From: Pseudarthrobacter oxydans
GTDB lineage: Bacteria; Actinomycetota; Actinomycetes; Actinomycetales; Micrococcaceae
NCBI RefSeq assembly: GCF_030812335.1
Contig: NZ_JAUSSN010000013.1
Coordinates: 62,001 to 126,000 of the forward strand
Direction of reading: 5' to 3'
DNA length: 64,000 nucleotides
This document shows, in pieces, positions 1 to 8,593 of the stretch. Numbering within the stretch: the stretch's first letter is position 1; each line of letters opens with the position of its first letter. Both the position numbers and the translations under genes were made by a program. The notes beneath the pieces were generated by a model. The model was not told where the DNA came from, made no database searches, and saw only the letters and a list, made by a program, of their open reading frames with translations.

Positions 1-1
1 C

Positions 2-1033
2 TCCTCGGTCTCCTTCCAGGTCGGCGGTGTCTCCGGAATCCCGGCGAACGTCTCCGCGGTCGTTTTCAACCTGACTGTGACAGAGCCGAAGTCCTTCGGG
101 TTCACGACCGCCCACGCCTCCGGCACAAACCTGCCCAACGCCTCAAACCAGAACTTCTCCCAGGGCCAGACCGTGGCGAACTCCGTCACCGTCCCGGTGG
201 GCGCCGACGGAAAGGTCATCCTCTTCAACCGCTCCTCCGGCACGACGCATCTCATCGCCGACGTCGCCGGCTACTACCTCGCCGGCACCCCGGTCGCCGC
301 GGGAGCGTTCGCCCCGCTGGGCCCGTCCCGGCTCCTGGACACCCGGAAAACCAATCCTGTCGGTGCGGACTCCTCGGTATCCTTCCAGGTCGGCGGTGTC
401 CCCGGAATCCCGGCGAACGTCTCCGCGGTCGTTTTCAACCTGACCGTGACAGAGCCGAAGTCCTTCGGGTTCACGACCGCCCACGCCTCCGGAACAAACC
501 TGCCCACCGCCTCGAACCAGAACTTCTCCCTGGGCCAGACCGTGGCGAACTCCGTCACCGTCCCGGTGGGCGCCGACGGAAAGGTCACCCTCTTCAACCG
601 CTCCTCCGGCACGACGCATCTCATCGCCGACGTCGCCGGCTACTACCTCGCCGGCACCCCGGTCGCCGCGGGAGCGTTCGCCCCGCTGGACCCGTCCCGG
701 CTCCTGGACACCCGAAAAACCAATCCTGCCGGTGCGGACTCCTCGGTATCCTTCCAGGTCGGCGGTGTCCCCGGAATCCCGGCCAGGGTCTCCGCGGTCG
801 TCTTCAACCTGACCGTGACCGAGCCGAAGTCCTTCGGGTTCACCACCGCCCACGCCTCCGGAACAAACCTGCCCAGCACCTCGAACCAGAACTTCTCCCA
901 GGGCAAGACCGTGCCGAACTCCGTCACCGTCCCGGTAGGCAGTGACAGAAAAGTCGCCATCTACAACCGCTCCTCCGGCACGACGCACCTGATCGCCGAC
1001 GTCGCCGGCTACTTCCTCGCCGGCACCCCCTAA
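2..1033 (+). CDS. Repeat-containing cell-surface protein, C-terminal part (5' partial)
   Basis: The reading frame is open from base 2, so the gene starts before the window; the GTG at 77 is internal and should not be taken as the start. The visible protein is nearly three copies of a 123-residue unit containing the landmarks SRLLDTR, VFNLTVTEPKSFGF and LIADVAGY(Y/F)LAGTP. Units with LDTR and DVAGY motifs are common in secreted or wall-associated actinobacterial proteins, where they are thought to form beta-rich extracellular domains. No catalytic motif or sorting signal is visible and the protein stops right after the last repeat. The enzymatic or adhesive part, if any, lies upstream of the window. 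The repeat family is clear; the function is unknown. Confidence 0.75.
   Translation, partial: SSVSFQVGGVSGIPANVSAVVFNLTVTEPKSFGFTTAHASGTNLPNASNQNFSQGQTVANSVTVPVGADGKVILFNRSSGTTHLIADVAGYYLAGTPVAAGAFAPLGPSRLLDTRKTNPVGADSSVSFQVGGVPGIPANVSAVVFNLTVTEPKSFGFTTAHASGTNLPTASNQNFSLGQTVANSVTVPVGADGKVTLFNRSSGTTHLIADVAGYYLAGTPVAAGAFAPLDPSRLLDTRKTNPAGADSSVSFQVGGVPGIPARVSAVVFNLTVTEPKSFGFTTAHASGTNLPSTSNQNFSQGKTVPNSVTVPVGSDRKVAIYNRSSGTTHLIADVAGYFLAGTP
2..1033 (+). repeat. Tandem 369-bp repeats, nearly identical at DNA level
   Basis: Units begin at bases 2, 371 and 740 (marker TCCTCGGT), a period of exactly 369 bp or 123 codons. Neighbouring copies differ at only a few scattered bases, which points to recent duplication or gene conversion. 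The array continues beyond the left edge of the window. Confidence 0.9.
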
Positions 1034-1089
1034 CCGGATGAACCGGGTTGCGGGGGCAAAGGCTCCGCCATAGGCTCTGCCTGAGTCTC

Positions 1090-1120
1090 GTCACCGTCGG
1101 TGTGTCGCACCGACGGTGAC
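1090..1120 (+). terminator. Hairpin after the repeat protein
   Basis: A perfect 13-bp stem (arm GTCACCGTCGGTG) closes a 5-nt loop, 57 bases after the stop codon. No T-run follows, so this is a strong hairpin of terminator type, not a textbook intrinsic terminator. The rest of 1034-1333 shows nothing gene-like. Confidence 0.55.
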
Positions 1121-1333
1121 ATCTGAACAGCCCGCTCCTGCGGTGTGGATGGCGTGGCGTCAACCAATCTGGACGTCCAGTCGACGTCGTGGCCCTCCTG
1201 CTCGCAGCTCTCGACCGCACTCCGGATCAGGGTCGGCGTGGTGCGGAGGAGGTTCCATGGGGCCAGCTACCTGGGTTCGGCAACCCGGTAGACTGGGTGA
1301 CCGATGACAGATCCCGCGGAGGACCAGTGCACG

Positions 1334-1807
1334 ATGATCCGGATTGACCGCGACAGCCCCGGGCGTGGGGACGTCCAGCAGCTCCTGACCGACCACCTCG
1401 CGGACATGTTTGCCACCTCGCCCGCCGAAAGCGTCCACGCCCTGGATTCCGCGGCCCTCGCGGGGCCGGCCATCACGTTCTGGACCGCGCGGGAGGATGC
1501 CCAGGTGCTCGGCTGCGGGGCGCTGAAAGAGCTCCAGCGGGGCCAGGGCGAGATCAAGTCCATGCGCACCGCGCCCCACGCACGGGGCCGCGGCATCGCC
1601 AGCCTCCTGCTGGCCCACATCCTGGCCCAGGCCCGCCTCGGCGGTTATGACCGCCTGTACCTGGAGACCGGAAGCCAGGACTTCTTCGCTCCGGCGCGGC
1701 GGCTGTACCAGCGTCACGGATTCAGTATCTGCCCGCCCTTCGCCGACTACGGCGACGACCCGAACAGCGTCTATATGAGCCTGGCCCTGGACCCGGGCCG
1801 GACGTAG
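1334..1807 (+). CDS. GNAT family N-acetyltransferase
   Basis: A 157-residue GNAT-fold protein that would transfer an acetyl group from acetyl-CoA to an unknown amine. The acetyl-CoA binding loop is visible as RGRGIASLLLAHIL after the beta-4 strand IKSMRTAP, followed by YLETGS and the C-terminal ARRLYQRHGF typical of the fold. The ATG at 1334 is chosen because GGAGGA lies 10 bases upstream; an in-frame ATG at 1304 has no ribosome site. It is convergent with the alpha/beta hydrolase gene. The substrate cannot be predicted. Confidence 0.8.
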   Translation: MIRIDRDSPGRGDVQQLLTDHLADMFATSPAESVHALDSAALAGPAITFWTAREDAQVLGCGALKELQRGQGEIKSMRTAPHARGRGIASLLLAHILAQARLGGYDRLYLETGSQDFFAPARRLYQRHGFSICPPFADYGDDPNSVYMSLALDPGRT

Positions 1808-1831
1808 CCCTGCGCGTTCCGGCGCCGCCGG

Positions 1832-2668
1832 TCAACTGCGTCCGGCGAACGCCAGCACGTCCTGCGCGATGCGTCCGCTCGAGGCTGCCCTGAGATGGCC
1901 CTTCCCTTCGTACCAGACGAGGGTGCAGTCCGGGATCAGCCCGGCCGTTTCCTGGGCGACCTCGCGGGGAAAGAACTGATCCGAGCCTCCGCAGATCAGC
2001 AGCACGGGCCGCCGGATGAGCGGGAGCACCGCCCGGGAATTGAAGGTCATTTCGCCCTTCACCTCGGTGAGGACATCCTGGGCCGGGAAATCCGATCCGC
2101 TCATCAGCCGGCGGCTGATCAGGGGCCCGATCAGCCGCCGCAGCCAGATCAGGCGCCGGCCCGGCAGCAGATACTCGGCGAAGACCGTCCCGGCACCGTT
2201 CGTGTCTCCGCCTGCGAGGGCCTGGGCCATCCGCGCGTCGACGTCCTTGCCCCAGTCGCTCAACTCCGCGGCCGTGACCACCAAGGCGATGTGGCCGAAG
2301 GAGTCGGGATGCCGTGCCGCCAGATACTGGCCGATCATCCCGCCAAAGGACTCCGCCACGAGCACGTCAACGCGCCCGCCGAACTCCTCGGTGATGAGCC
2401 GCGCGTAGTCGTCCGCCATGTCGGCGATGCTGTGGTCCGGCGCCATGCCCCGGCGCCGGGTCACAATCCAGAGGGCGTATCCGGCGTCAAGAAAGGCATC
2501 GAATTGCCGCCGGAACATCCGGCGCAGCATCCCGTTGGGAACCGTGCTACCCGGGCCGCCCTGGATGAAGAGGAGCGTCTTCGGGCCGCTGCCCCAGCTC
2601 AGGTAGTCCATGCCGTTGGGAAAGGTCCCGCTCCGGGGTTCCCGGTCCGCCGTCGATACTTTGCCCAC
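1832..2668 (-). CDS. Alpha/beta hydrolase
   Basis: A 278-residue alpha/beta hydrolase. The early oxyanion-hole region reads LLFIQGGPGS, the nucleophile elbow is AESFGG (Ser in the G/A-x-S-x-G position), the acid is probably in CGGSDQFF, and the catalytic His is in YEGKGHLR. There is no signal peptide, so it is cytoplasmic. The GTG start follows a perfect AGGAGG five bases upstream. It could be an esterase, lipase or peptidase; the sequence does not say which. The CapA-like gene lies only 23 bases upstream on the same strand, so the two may be cotranscribed. Confidence 0.8.
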   Translation of the reverse strand: MGKVSTADREPRSGTFPNGMDYLSWGSGPKTLLFIQGGPGSTVPNGMLRRMFRRQFDAFLDAGYALWIVTRRRGMAPDHSIADMADDYARLITEEFGGRVDVLVAESFGGMIGQYLAARHPDSFGHIALVVTAAELSDWGKDVDARMAQALAGGDTNGAGTVFAEYLLPGRRLIWLRRLIGPLISRRLMSGSDFPAQDVLTEVKGEMTFNSRAVLPLIRRPVLLICGGSDQFFPREVAQETAGLIPDCTLVWYEGKGHLRAASSGRIAQDVLAFAGRS

Positions 2669-2691
2669 GAAGGCCTCCTGTCACAGTGCGG

Positions 2692-3978
2692 CTACGGTTC
2701 CTTGGTGATGAGCAGTTCGTGCGCGCCCGCAGCAGCTGCCCCCATCGACTCGACCGCCGTCTGGGTGCGCTTGCGGGTGGCCGCGTCCGCCGCGGCACCG
2801 GCGCAGGAACCCTGCGGGGCGTCGGAGGCAACCGAGCACCAGCGGTAGGGGCCGCGGACAATGACCGACGGGGCCCAGGCCAGGTCGGACGCGGTCCAGG
2901 TGCCGGCGTCGTCCTCGCTGAACTGGGCCCGGAGCAGCAGGCCTTCGTTGTTCACGACGTAGTTCGGCGAGAGTTCGGTGATCGCGTTGCCCAGGCCGTA
3001 GGCAATCCAGGTGCCCTTGTACTGCTCGATCGGCAGGACCGAGTGCGAGTGGTGGCCGTAGATCATGGTGAACTGGCCGCTGTCCGCGAGGGCATGGGCG
3101 ACGCTCTTCTGCTCGGCGTTGGGCACGCTCGAATATTCCTCGCCGGCGTGCATCGCGCCCAGCACGATGTCGGCGCCCAGGTCCCGGGCCTTCTTCGCCT
3201 TGGCGATCATGACCTCGGGGTCGAGCATGTCCACCTGCCAGGCCGCCTCCGGGAGCTGTCCGTTCAGCCCGTAGGTCGCACTGATCACGGCAATCTTCGC
3301 CGCGGCGGTCTGCAGGATCAGGACACCCTCGGCGTCGGCTGCGCTCCGGTAGGAGCCCGTGTGCTGCAGCCCGGCGGCGTCGAGGGCATCCAGGGTGCGG
3401 ACCAGCCCGGCGGTGCCGCGGTCAACGGTGTGGTTGCTCGCGGTGGTGCAGACCTGGTAGCCGACCTGCTGGACGGCCGGGATGATCTGCGGCGGAACGT
3501 TGAACGAGGGGTACGCGGAGAAGGGCCCGGCCGCGGCGGCGACGGGTGTCTCCAGGTGGCAGACCGCGAGGTCCCCGCTCTCGACGTACCTGCGCTGGCC
3601 CTCAAGCAGCGGCCCGAAGTCCAGGCCCTTGGCGCCGGCGGCCAGGGCATCCGCGCGGGCCTGCTCCCAGAGCTGGGCATGGACGAGCATGTCCCCCGTG
3701 ACCACGACCGAGGCGCAGCGGACGGCCGCGCAGTCGGGCCCCTTGCCCGGCGTCGGCGTCGGCGAAGGGCTCGGGGTGCTCGGCGGCGACGCTGCCTGCG
3801 TCGTCCCAGGACTCTGTGCCGCGGCCGAAGCGGCGGTGCTCCCGGCGGCCGCCGGCGAGCCCGAGGCAGTGCTTTCGGTCTGGGCGCCGATGCCGCAGGA
3901 AGCCACGGAGGCCACAAGGGACACCGCTGCGGCGGCGGCGAACAGTCGGCCGCGTAGCTGGGGGGTGATGGTACGCAT
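2692..3978 (-). CDS. CapA family (PGA_cap metallophosphatase-like) lipoprotein
   Basis: A 428-residue protein with a lipoprotein signal peptide (hydrophobic run, then VASC at the lipobox), a Ser/Pro/Thr-rich linker to about residue 85, and a CapA/PGA_cap domain. Family landmarks are VVVTGDMLVH, the CHLETP segment, TTASNHTVDRG, GAMHAGEEY and IYGHHSHSVLP, which place Asp and His residues as in calcineurin-like metallophosphatases. CapA proteins take part in poly-gamma-glutamate capsule synthesis in Bacillus, but actinobacterial members usually stand alone as here, with no capB or capC nearby. It probably acts on the outer face of the membrane. It is divergent from the M3 peptidase. Confidence 0.85.
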   Translation of the reverse strand: MRTITPQLRGRLFAAAAAVSLVASVASCGIGAQTESTASGSPAAAGSTAASAAAQSPGTTQAASPPSTPSPSPTPTPGKGPDCAAVRCASVVVTGDMLVHAQLWEQARADALAAGAKGLDFGPLLEGQRRYVESGDLAVCHLETPVAAAAGPFSAYPSFNVPPQIIPAVQQVGYQVCTTASNHTVDRGTAGLVRTLDALDAAGLQHTGSYRSAADAEGVLILQTAAAKIAVISATYGLNGQLPEAAWQVDMLDPEVMIAKAKKARDLGADIVLGAMHAGEEYSSVPNAEQKSVAHALADSGQFTMIYGHHSHSVLPIEQYKGTWIAYGLGNAITELSPNYVVNNEGLLLRAQFSEDDAGTWTASDLAWAPSVIVRGPYRWCSVASDAPQGSCAGAAADAATRKRTQTAVESMGAAAAGAHELLITKEP

Positions 3979-4059
3979 GGCGCCATCCTACGGCGGCAAC
4001 GGCGCCAACACGGGGAGCAGACCATTGAGACTCACCCCTTTACATGAAAGAGTTATTTC

Positions 4060-6072
4060 ATGACTAATCCCCTGATGAGCCCCAGCCCCCTGCCATTCGG
4101 CCTGCCGCCGTTCGCGGACATCACCGACGAGCACTACGCCGAAGCTGTGGAGGCCGGCCTCGCCGAGCACCTCGCTGAAATCCAGGCAATCGTGAACACC
4201 GCGGAGCCGGCCACCTTTGAGAACACCGCGCTGGCCATGGAGCGGTCCGGGCAGCTCCTGCAGCGTGCGGCGGCCTCCTTCTTCACCCTCGTCTCGGCCG
4301 ACGCCTCGGACCCCATCCGCGACCTCGAGACCGTCCTGTCCCCGCGGTTCTCTGCCCACCAGGACGCCGTCTACCTCAACCGGGGGCTCTTCGAGCGTTT
4401 CGCCGCGGTCAACACGGACCAGCTCGACGCCGAATCCGCCCGGCTCGTGGACGAGTACCTCAAGGAGTTCCGCCAGTCCGGCATCCAGCTCGACGGCGCC
4501 GGACAGGAGCGGCTCAAGGCCGTCAATGCCGAGCTCTCCCGGCTCGGAACCGAGTTCGGACAGCGGGTGAAGGAGGGGATGAAGGCAGCCTCCCTGCTGC
4601 TCGACGACGCCGCCGAACTCGCCGGCCTGCCCGCTGACGATGTTGCCAGCGCCGCGGAAGCCGCCCGCACCGCCGGGCATGAGGGCAAGTTCCTGCTGAC
4701 GCTCATCCAGCCCAGCAACCAGCCCGCCCTCGCGTCCCTCGAAAACCGGGACGTCCGCCGCCGCCTGTACGAGGCCTCCATCGGACGCGGCAGCGACGGC
4801 AGCGCCCTGGACGTTCTGGACCTGGTCAAGGACATGGTCAGGCTCCGCGCCGAGAAGGCGGCGCTGCTGGGCTTCGCGAACTACGCCGAACTCGTCGTGG
4901 ACCAGCAGACCGCCCCGGATTTCGCCGCCGTGCAGACCATGATGAACCGGCTCGCACCGGCCGCCGTCCGGAATGCCGATGCCGAGGCCGAGGCGCTGGC
5001 GGAAGTCGCCGGGCACCCCCTCGAGGCCTGGGACTGGGCCTACTACTCCGCCAAGGTCAAGCGCGAACGCTACGCCGTGGACGAGCAGGCCCTGCGCCCC
5101 TATTTCGAGCTGGACCGGGTCCTCAGCGACGGCGTGTTCTTCGCCGCCAACGCCCTCTACGGCATCACGTTCCACGAACGCGCGGACCTCGCCGGCTACC
5201 ACCCGGACGTGCGCGTCTGGGAAGTCCGCAACGCCGACGGGACCGAGCTGGGCCTGTTCCTGGGCGACTACTACACCCGCGAATCCAAGCGCGGCGGGGC
5301 CTGGATGAACTCCCTCGTGGAGCAGTCCGGACTGCTCAACACCCGTCCCGTGGTGATCAACAACCTCAACATCTCCAAGCCGCCGGCCGGGGAACCCACG
5401 CTCCTGACCCTGGATGAGCTCCGCACGACCTTCCACGAGTTCGGCCATGCCCTGCACGGGCTGTTCTCCGCGGTCACCTATCCGCGTTTCTCCGGCACCT
5501 CCGTGCCCCGGGACTTCGTGGAATACCCCTCGCAGGTGAACGAGATGTGGATCATGTGGCCGGAGGTCCTGGCCAACTACGCCCGCCACCACGCCACCGG
5601 AGAGGCGCTGCCGCAGGAGGTCGTGGACAAGCTCGACGCCGCCCAGCTCTGGGGCGAGGGCTTCGGCACCACCGAATACCTGGGCGCGGCCCTGCTGGAC
5701 CTGGCCTGGCATGTGCTGGACGGTTCCGAGGTCCCCGAGGATGTCCTGGAGTTCGAGGCCAAGGCGCTGGCCGCGGCCGGCGTGGCGCACCATCTGATCC
5801 CGCCGCGCTACCGCACCGGCTATTTCCAGCACATCTTCGCCGGCGCCGGCTATGCCGCGGGCTACTACTCCTACATCTGGAGCGAGGTGCTGGACGCCGA
5901 TACGGTGGAATGGTTCAAGGAACACGGCGGCCTCACGCGGGCCAACGGGGACTTCTTCCGCGCGGAGCTGCTCGCCCGGGGCAACAGCCGCGACCCGCTG
6001 GATTCCTTCCGCGCCTTCCGCGGCCGCGACGCCGAGCTCGAACCGCTCCTCAAGCGCCGCGGCCTCGACTGA
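4060..6072 (+). CDS. M3 family zinc metallopeptidase (Dcp / oligopeptidase A type)
   Basis: A 670-residue cytoplasmic oligopeptidase, close in length to E. coli Dcp. The zinc site is TFHEFGHALHGLF (HExxH, about residues 465-469), with the third ligand downstream in the segment ending YPSQVNEMW. The C-terminal YFQHIFAGAGYAAGYYSY and YIWSEVLDAD match the substrate-binding region of the family. Such enzymes clear short peptides released by proteases and signal peptides. The start is preceded by GAAAGAG. The gene stands alone and converges on pdxS. Confidence 0.92.
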   Translation: MTNPLMSPSPLPFGLPPFADITDEHYAEAVEAGLAEHLAEIQAIVNTAEPATFENTALAMERSGQLLQRAAASFFTLVSADASDPIRDLETVLSPRFSAHQDAVYLNRGLFERFAAVNTDQLDAESARLVDEYLKEFRQSGIQLDGAGQERLKAVNAELSRLGTEFGQRVKEGMKAASLLLDDAAELAGLPADDVASAAEAARTAGHEGKFLLTLIQPSNQPALASLENRDVRRRLYEASIGRGSDGSALDVLDLVKDMVRLRAEKAALLGFANYAELVVDQQTAPDFAAVQTMMNRLAPAAVRNADAEAEALAEVAGHPLEAWDWAYYSAKVKRERYAVDEQALRPYFELDRVLSDGVFFAANALYGITFHERADLAGYHPDVRVWEVRNADGTELGLFLGDYYTRESKRGGAWMNSLVEQSGLLNTRPVVINNLNISKPPAGEPTLLTLDELRTTFHEFGHALHGLFSAVTYPRFSGTSVPRDFVEYPSQVNEMWIMWPEVLANYARHHATGEALPQEVVDKLDAAQLWGEGFGTTEYLGAALLDLAWHVLDGSEVPEDVLEFEAKALAAAGVAHHLIPPRYRTGYFQHIFAGAGYAAGYYSYIWSEVLDADTVEWFKEHGGLTRANGDFFRAELLARGNSRDPLDSFRAFRGRDAELEPLLKRRGLD

Positions 6073-6094
6073 CCGCACCCTCACCCCCGTCGAC

Positions 6095-6142
6095 TGCTCC
6101 GTAACGGCCCTTTTGGAGTCCCATAAGGGCAGTTGTGGAGCA
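6095..6142 (+). terminator. Inverted repeat after the M3 peptidase
   Basis: The arms TGCTCC (6095-6100) and GGAGCA (6137-6142) enclose a second stem (AACGGCCCTT against AAGGGCAGTT, one mismatch). It lies 23 bases after the peptidase stop and probably ends that transcript. Confidence 0.55.
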
Positions 6143-6162
6143 CTCGATGGGGAAAGAAACGA

Positions 6163-6203
6163 CGACGGCGGCGAGTCACCTTTCTGGTGACTCGCCGCCG
6201 TCG
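6163..6203 (-). terminator. Strong terminator of pdxS (possibly bidirectional)
   Basis: A perfect 18-bp stem with a 5-base loop, 20 bases after the pdxS stop codon. On the minus strand the stem is followed by a T-rich stretch (GTTTCTTTC). This separates pdxS from the convergent M3 peptidase gene. Confidence 0.85.
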
Positions 6204-6223
6204 CGGGTGGTGCTGTGGTGCCG

Positions 6224-7150
6224 TTACCAGCCGCGCTGGGCGAGGCGGTGCGGTTCCGGGATCTCGTCGACGTTGATGCCGACCATGGCCTCGCCCAGGC
6301 CGCGGGAGGCCTTGGCGATCTCTTCGGGGTCATCGAAGAAGGTGGTGGCCTTCACGACGGCGGCGGCGCGCTGGGCCGGGTTGCCGGACTTGAAGATGCC
6401 GGAGCCGACGAAGACACCGTCGGCGCCGAGCTGCATCATCATCGCGGCGTCGGCCGGGGTGGCGATGCCGCCGGCGGTGAACAGGACCACGGGGAGCTTG
6501 CCGGTGGCGGCAACTTCCTTGACCAGTTCGTACGGGGCCTGCAGTTCCTTGGCGGCGACGTAGAGCTCGTCCTCGGCCATGCCGCCCAGACGCTTGATCT
6601 CCGCACGGATCTGGCGCATGTGGGTGGTGGCGTTGGAGACGTCGCCGGTGCCGGCCTCGCCCTTGGAGCGGATCATGGCCGCGCCCTCGTTGATGCGGCG
6701 CAGGGCCTCACCGAGGTTGGTGGCGCCGCAGACGAACGGAATGGTGAAGTTCCACTTGTCGATGTGGTGGGCGTAGTCGGCCGGGGTCAGGACCTCGGAC
6801 TCGTCGATGTAGTCCACACCGAGGGTCTGAATGACCTGGGCCTCGACGAAGTGGCCGATCCGGACCTTCGCCATGACCGGGATGGACACGGCCGCGATGA
6901 TCGCTTCGATCATGTCGGGATCGGACATGCGGGACACGCCGCCCTGGGCGCGGATGTCGGCCGGAACGCGTTCCAGCGCCATGACCGCCACGGCGCCGGC
7001 ATCCTCAGCGATGCGGGCCTGCTCGACGTTGACGACGTCCATGATGACGCCGCCCTTGAGCATCTCCGCCATGCCGCGCTTGACGCGGTTGCTGCCCGTA
7101 ACGCTCTTCGCGGACGCGCCGGCTTCGCTGCTTACATCAGGTGTAGACAC
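6224..7150 (-). CDS. pdxS: Pyridoxal 5'-phosphate synthase lyase subunit PdxS
   Basis: PdxS builds pyridoxal 5'-phosphate from ribose 5-phosphate, glyceraldehyde 3-phosphate and ammonia supplied by PdxT. The 308-residue protein carries the diagnostic opening VKRGMAEMLKGGVIMDV, then ALERVPADIR, the active-site Lys in MAKVRIGHFVEAQ, and the second catalytic Lys in SKGEAGTGDV. The GTG at 7150 is preferred: AGGGG lies just upstream and homology starts here, while an upstream extension to 7219 is not family-like. No pdxT gene is present in the window, although it usually lies next to pdxS; here the downstream neighbour is a convergent peptidase. Confidence 0.95.
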   Translation of the reverse strand: MSTPDVSSEAGASAKSVTGSNRVKRGMAEMLKGGVIMDVVNVEQARIAEDAGAVAVMALERVPADIRAQGGVSRMSDPDMIEAIIAAVSIPVMAKVRIGHFVEAQVIQTLGVDYIDESEVLTPADYAHHIDKWNFTIPFVCGATNLGEALRRINEGAAMIRSKGEAGTGDVSNATTHMRQIRAEIKRLGGMAEDELYVAAKELQAPYELVKEVAATGKLPVVLFTAGGIATPADAAMMMQLGADGVFVGSGIFKSGNPAQRAAAVVKATTFFDDPEEIAKASRGLGEAMVGINVDEIPEPHRLAQRGW

Positions 7151-7226
7151 AAAAACCCCTATGGGTAGATAGATGACCTCGCCGGAGCGCGGACGGCACA
7201 CAAATGCCGCTTCGCACACACCGGAT

Positions 7227-7247
7227 TACCGGATCCATTGGCCGGTA
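7227..7247. promoter_or_regulatory. Inverted repeat in the pdxS leader
   Basis: TACCGG and CCGGTA arms spaced by 9 bases, about 80 bases upstream of the pdxS start, in the 171-base gap after pgsA. It could be an operator for a PLP-sensing regulator, but no such regulator gene is nearby. Symmetry is the only evidence. Confidence 0.3.
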
Positions 7248-7321
7248 GTGCTAATACTAGTCCCCCCGCCGCGCCCGGCTGAATTCCGATTACACCCGCT
7301 GGCGGGGCCGAAGCTGCGCGC

Positions 7322-7960
7322 TCAGGCGGCCTGTCCGGTCGCGGTGCCCTCGGTCTCTTCAAGCGACTGCCGGCGCACGGTGATGATCCGCTGAATGATC
7401 GTCACGAGGCTCGCCGCGGCGAGGAGGCACAACGTCACAAAAAGCACCACGGTGGGCAGGCCGATACCCGTGAGGCCGGTGACCACCAGGACGGACACCA
7501 GCCGCTCGGCACGCTCGGCAAGGCCCACATTGGCCTGGAAGCCGAGGGACTCGGCCTTCGCCCGGGCGTAGGAGACCACCATGCCCAGGACCAGGCAGAG
7601 GACGGCGGCGATCGCGATGGGCGTGTTCGCCCCCCCGGTGAAGAACCAGACCGCGACGCCGGCGAACAGTGCACCGTCCGCTATCCGGTCCAGGGTGGAA
7701 TCCAGGAAGTTGCCCCAGCGGCCTCCGCCCTTTTGCATCCGTGCCATGATGCCGTCGATGACGTCCGAGAAGATGAACGCGGTGATGAAGAGCGTGCCCC
7801 ACAGGAGCTGGCCCAGCGGGTAGAACACCAGGGCGCCGATCACCACGCCGAGCGTCCCGACAATGGTGACGGCGTCCGGGGAGACACCGATCCGCAGCAG
7901 CCAGCGGGCAAGCGGGGAGAACAGCGCGGTGAAGAAACCGCGCGCGTGCCTATTCAGCAT
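7322..7960 (-). CDS. pgsA: CDP-alcohol phosphatidyltransferase, probable phosphatidylinositol-phosphate synthase
   Basis: A 212-residue integral membrane enzyme. The CDP-alcohol phosphotransferase signature DGxxARx8GxxxDxxxD is visible as DGIMARMQ, then GNFLDSTLD. Several hydrophobic helices follow. In actinobacteria the member encoded beside thrS and the HIT gene makes phosphatidylinositol phosphate from CDP-diacylglycerol and inositol 1-phosphate, the first step of phosphatidylinositol and mannoside synthesis; that specific role rests on gene order. The ATG at 7960 overlaps the end of the HIT gene by 11 bases, implying translational coupling. Confidence 0.88.
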   Translation of the reverse strand: MLNRHARGFFTALFSPLARWLLRIGVSPDAVTIVGTLGVVIGALVFYPLGQLLWGTLFITAFIFSDVIDGIMARMQKGGGRWGNFLDSTLDRIADGALFAGVAVWFFTGGANTPIAIAAVLCLVLGMVVSYARAKAESLGFQANVGLAERAERLVSVLVVTGLTGIGLPTVVLFVTLCLLAAASLVTIIQRIITVRRQSLEETEGTATGQAA

Positions 7961-8573
7961 CCGTCGCCCCGGCGGCCGCCGGCCCCGCGTCGTTGGCCTG
8001 GGGCCAGGCCTCCGCCACCTGCTGGCGGACCTCACCGAGGGTCTGGGTAATGGCCTTGGTCTGGGCGATGATCGGGAAGAAGTTCCCGTCCCCGCCCCAG
8101 CGCGGCACCACATGCTGGTGCAGGTGCCCGGCGATCCCGGCGCCGCCGGTCACGCCCTGGTTCATCCCGAGGTTGAAACCGGTGGGGTTGGCGACCTTAC
8201 GCAGCACGCGCATGGCCGTCTGCGTCAGCTCGGCGAATTCGGCGGTTTCCTCCACGGTCAGGTCCGTGTAGTCGGGGATGTGCCGGTACGGGCAGACCAG
8301 CAGGTGGCCCGGGTTGTAAGGGAAGAGGTTCAGCACGACGTAGCTGGTCCGGCCCCGGTAGACGATCAGGGAATCGTCATCCTCGCGTTCCGGCGCCACG
8401 CAGAACGGGCAGTCGTCCACGTTCTTGAACTGGTGTTGCCCGCCCTTGATGTACGCCATCCGGTGCGGGGTCCACAGGCGCTGGAACGCGTCCGGCACCC
8501 CGGCCAGGCCAAAGTCGTCGGTCACGCCGTCGTCCCCCGGATACTCCGGAGCGGCCCCTGTGGTTTCCTGCAT
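7950..8573 (-). CDS. HIT domain protein (Ap4A hydrolase/phosphorylase-like)
   Basis: A 207-residue histidine-triad protein. The catalytic motif GHLHQHVVPRW (HxHxHxx) is near residue 140, and CPFC near residue 57 is a likely zinc knuckle. HIT proteins of this actinobacterial type are related to diadenosine tetraphosphate hydrolases or phosphorylases. It starts 20 bases after thrS and overlaps pgsA, so it sits in the middle of a thrS-HIT-pgsA operon, as in mycobacteria. The physiological substrate is not known from sequence. Confidence 0.88.
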   Translation of the reverse strand: MQETTGAAPEYPGDDGVTDDFGLAGVPDAFQRLWTPHRMAYIKGGQHQFKNVDDCPFCVAPEREDDDSLIVYRGRTSYVVLNLFPYNPGHLLVCPYRHIPDYTDLTVEETAEFAELTQTAMRVLRKVANPTGFNLGMNQGVTGGAGIAGHLHQHVVPRWGGDGNFFPIIAQTKAITQTLGEVRQQVAEAWPQANDAGPAAAGATDAE

Positions 8574-8593
8574 GCCTGGTTCTTCCCTGTCCG

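Noticed and set aside
3988..6333. A 781-codon open frame opposite the M3 peptidase gene
   Set aside because: It is the antisense shadow of a GC-rich gene; its translation is Val/Gly/Glu-rich without any motif, while the plus strand has a complete HExxH peptidase.
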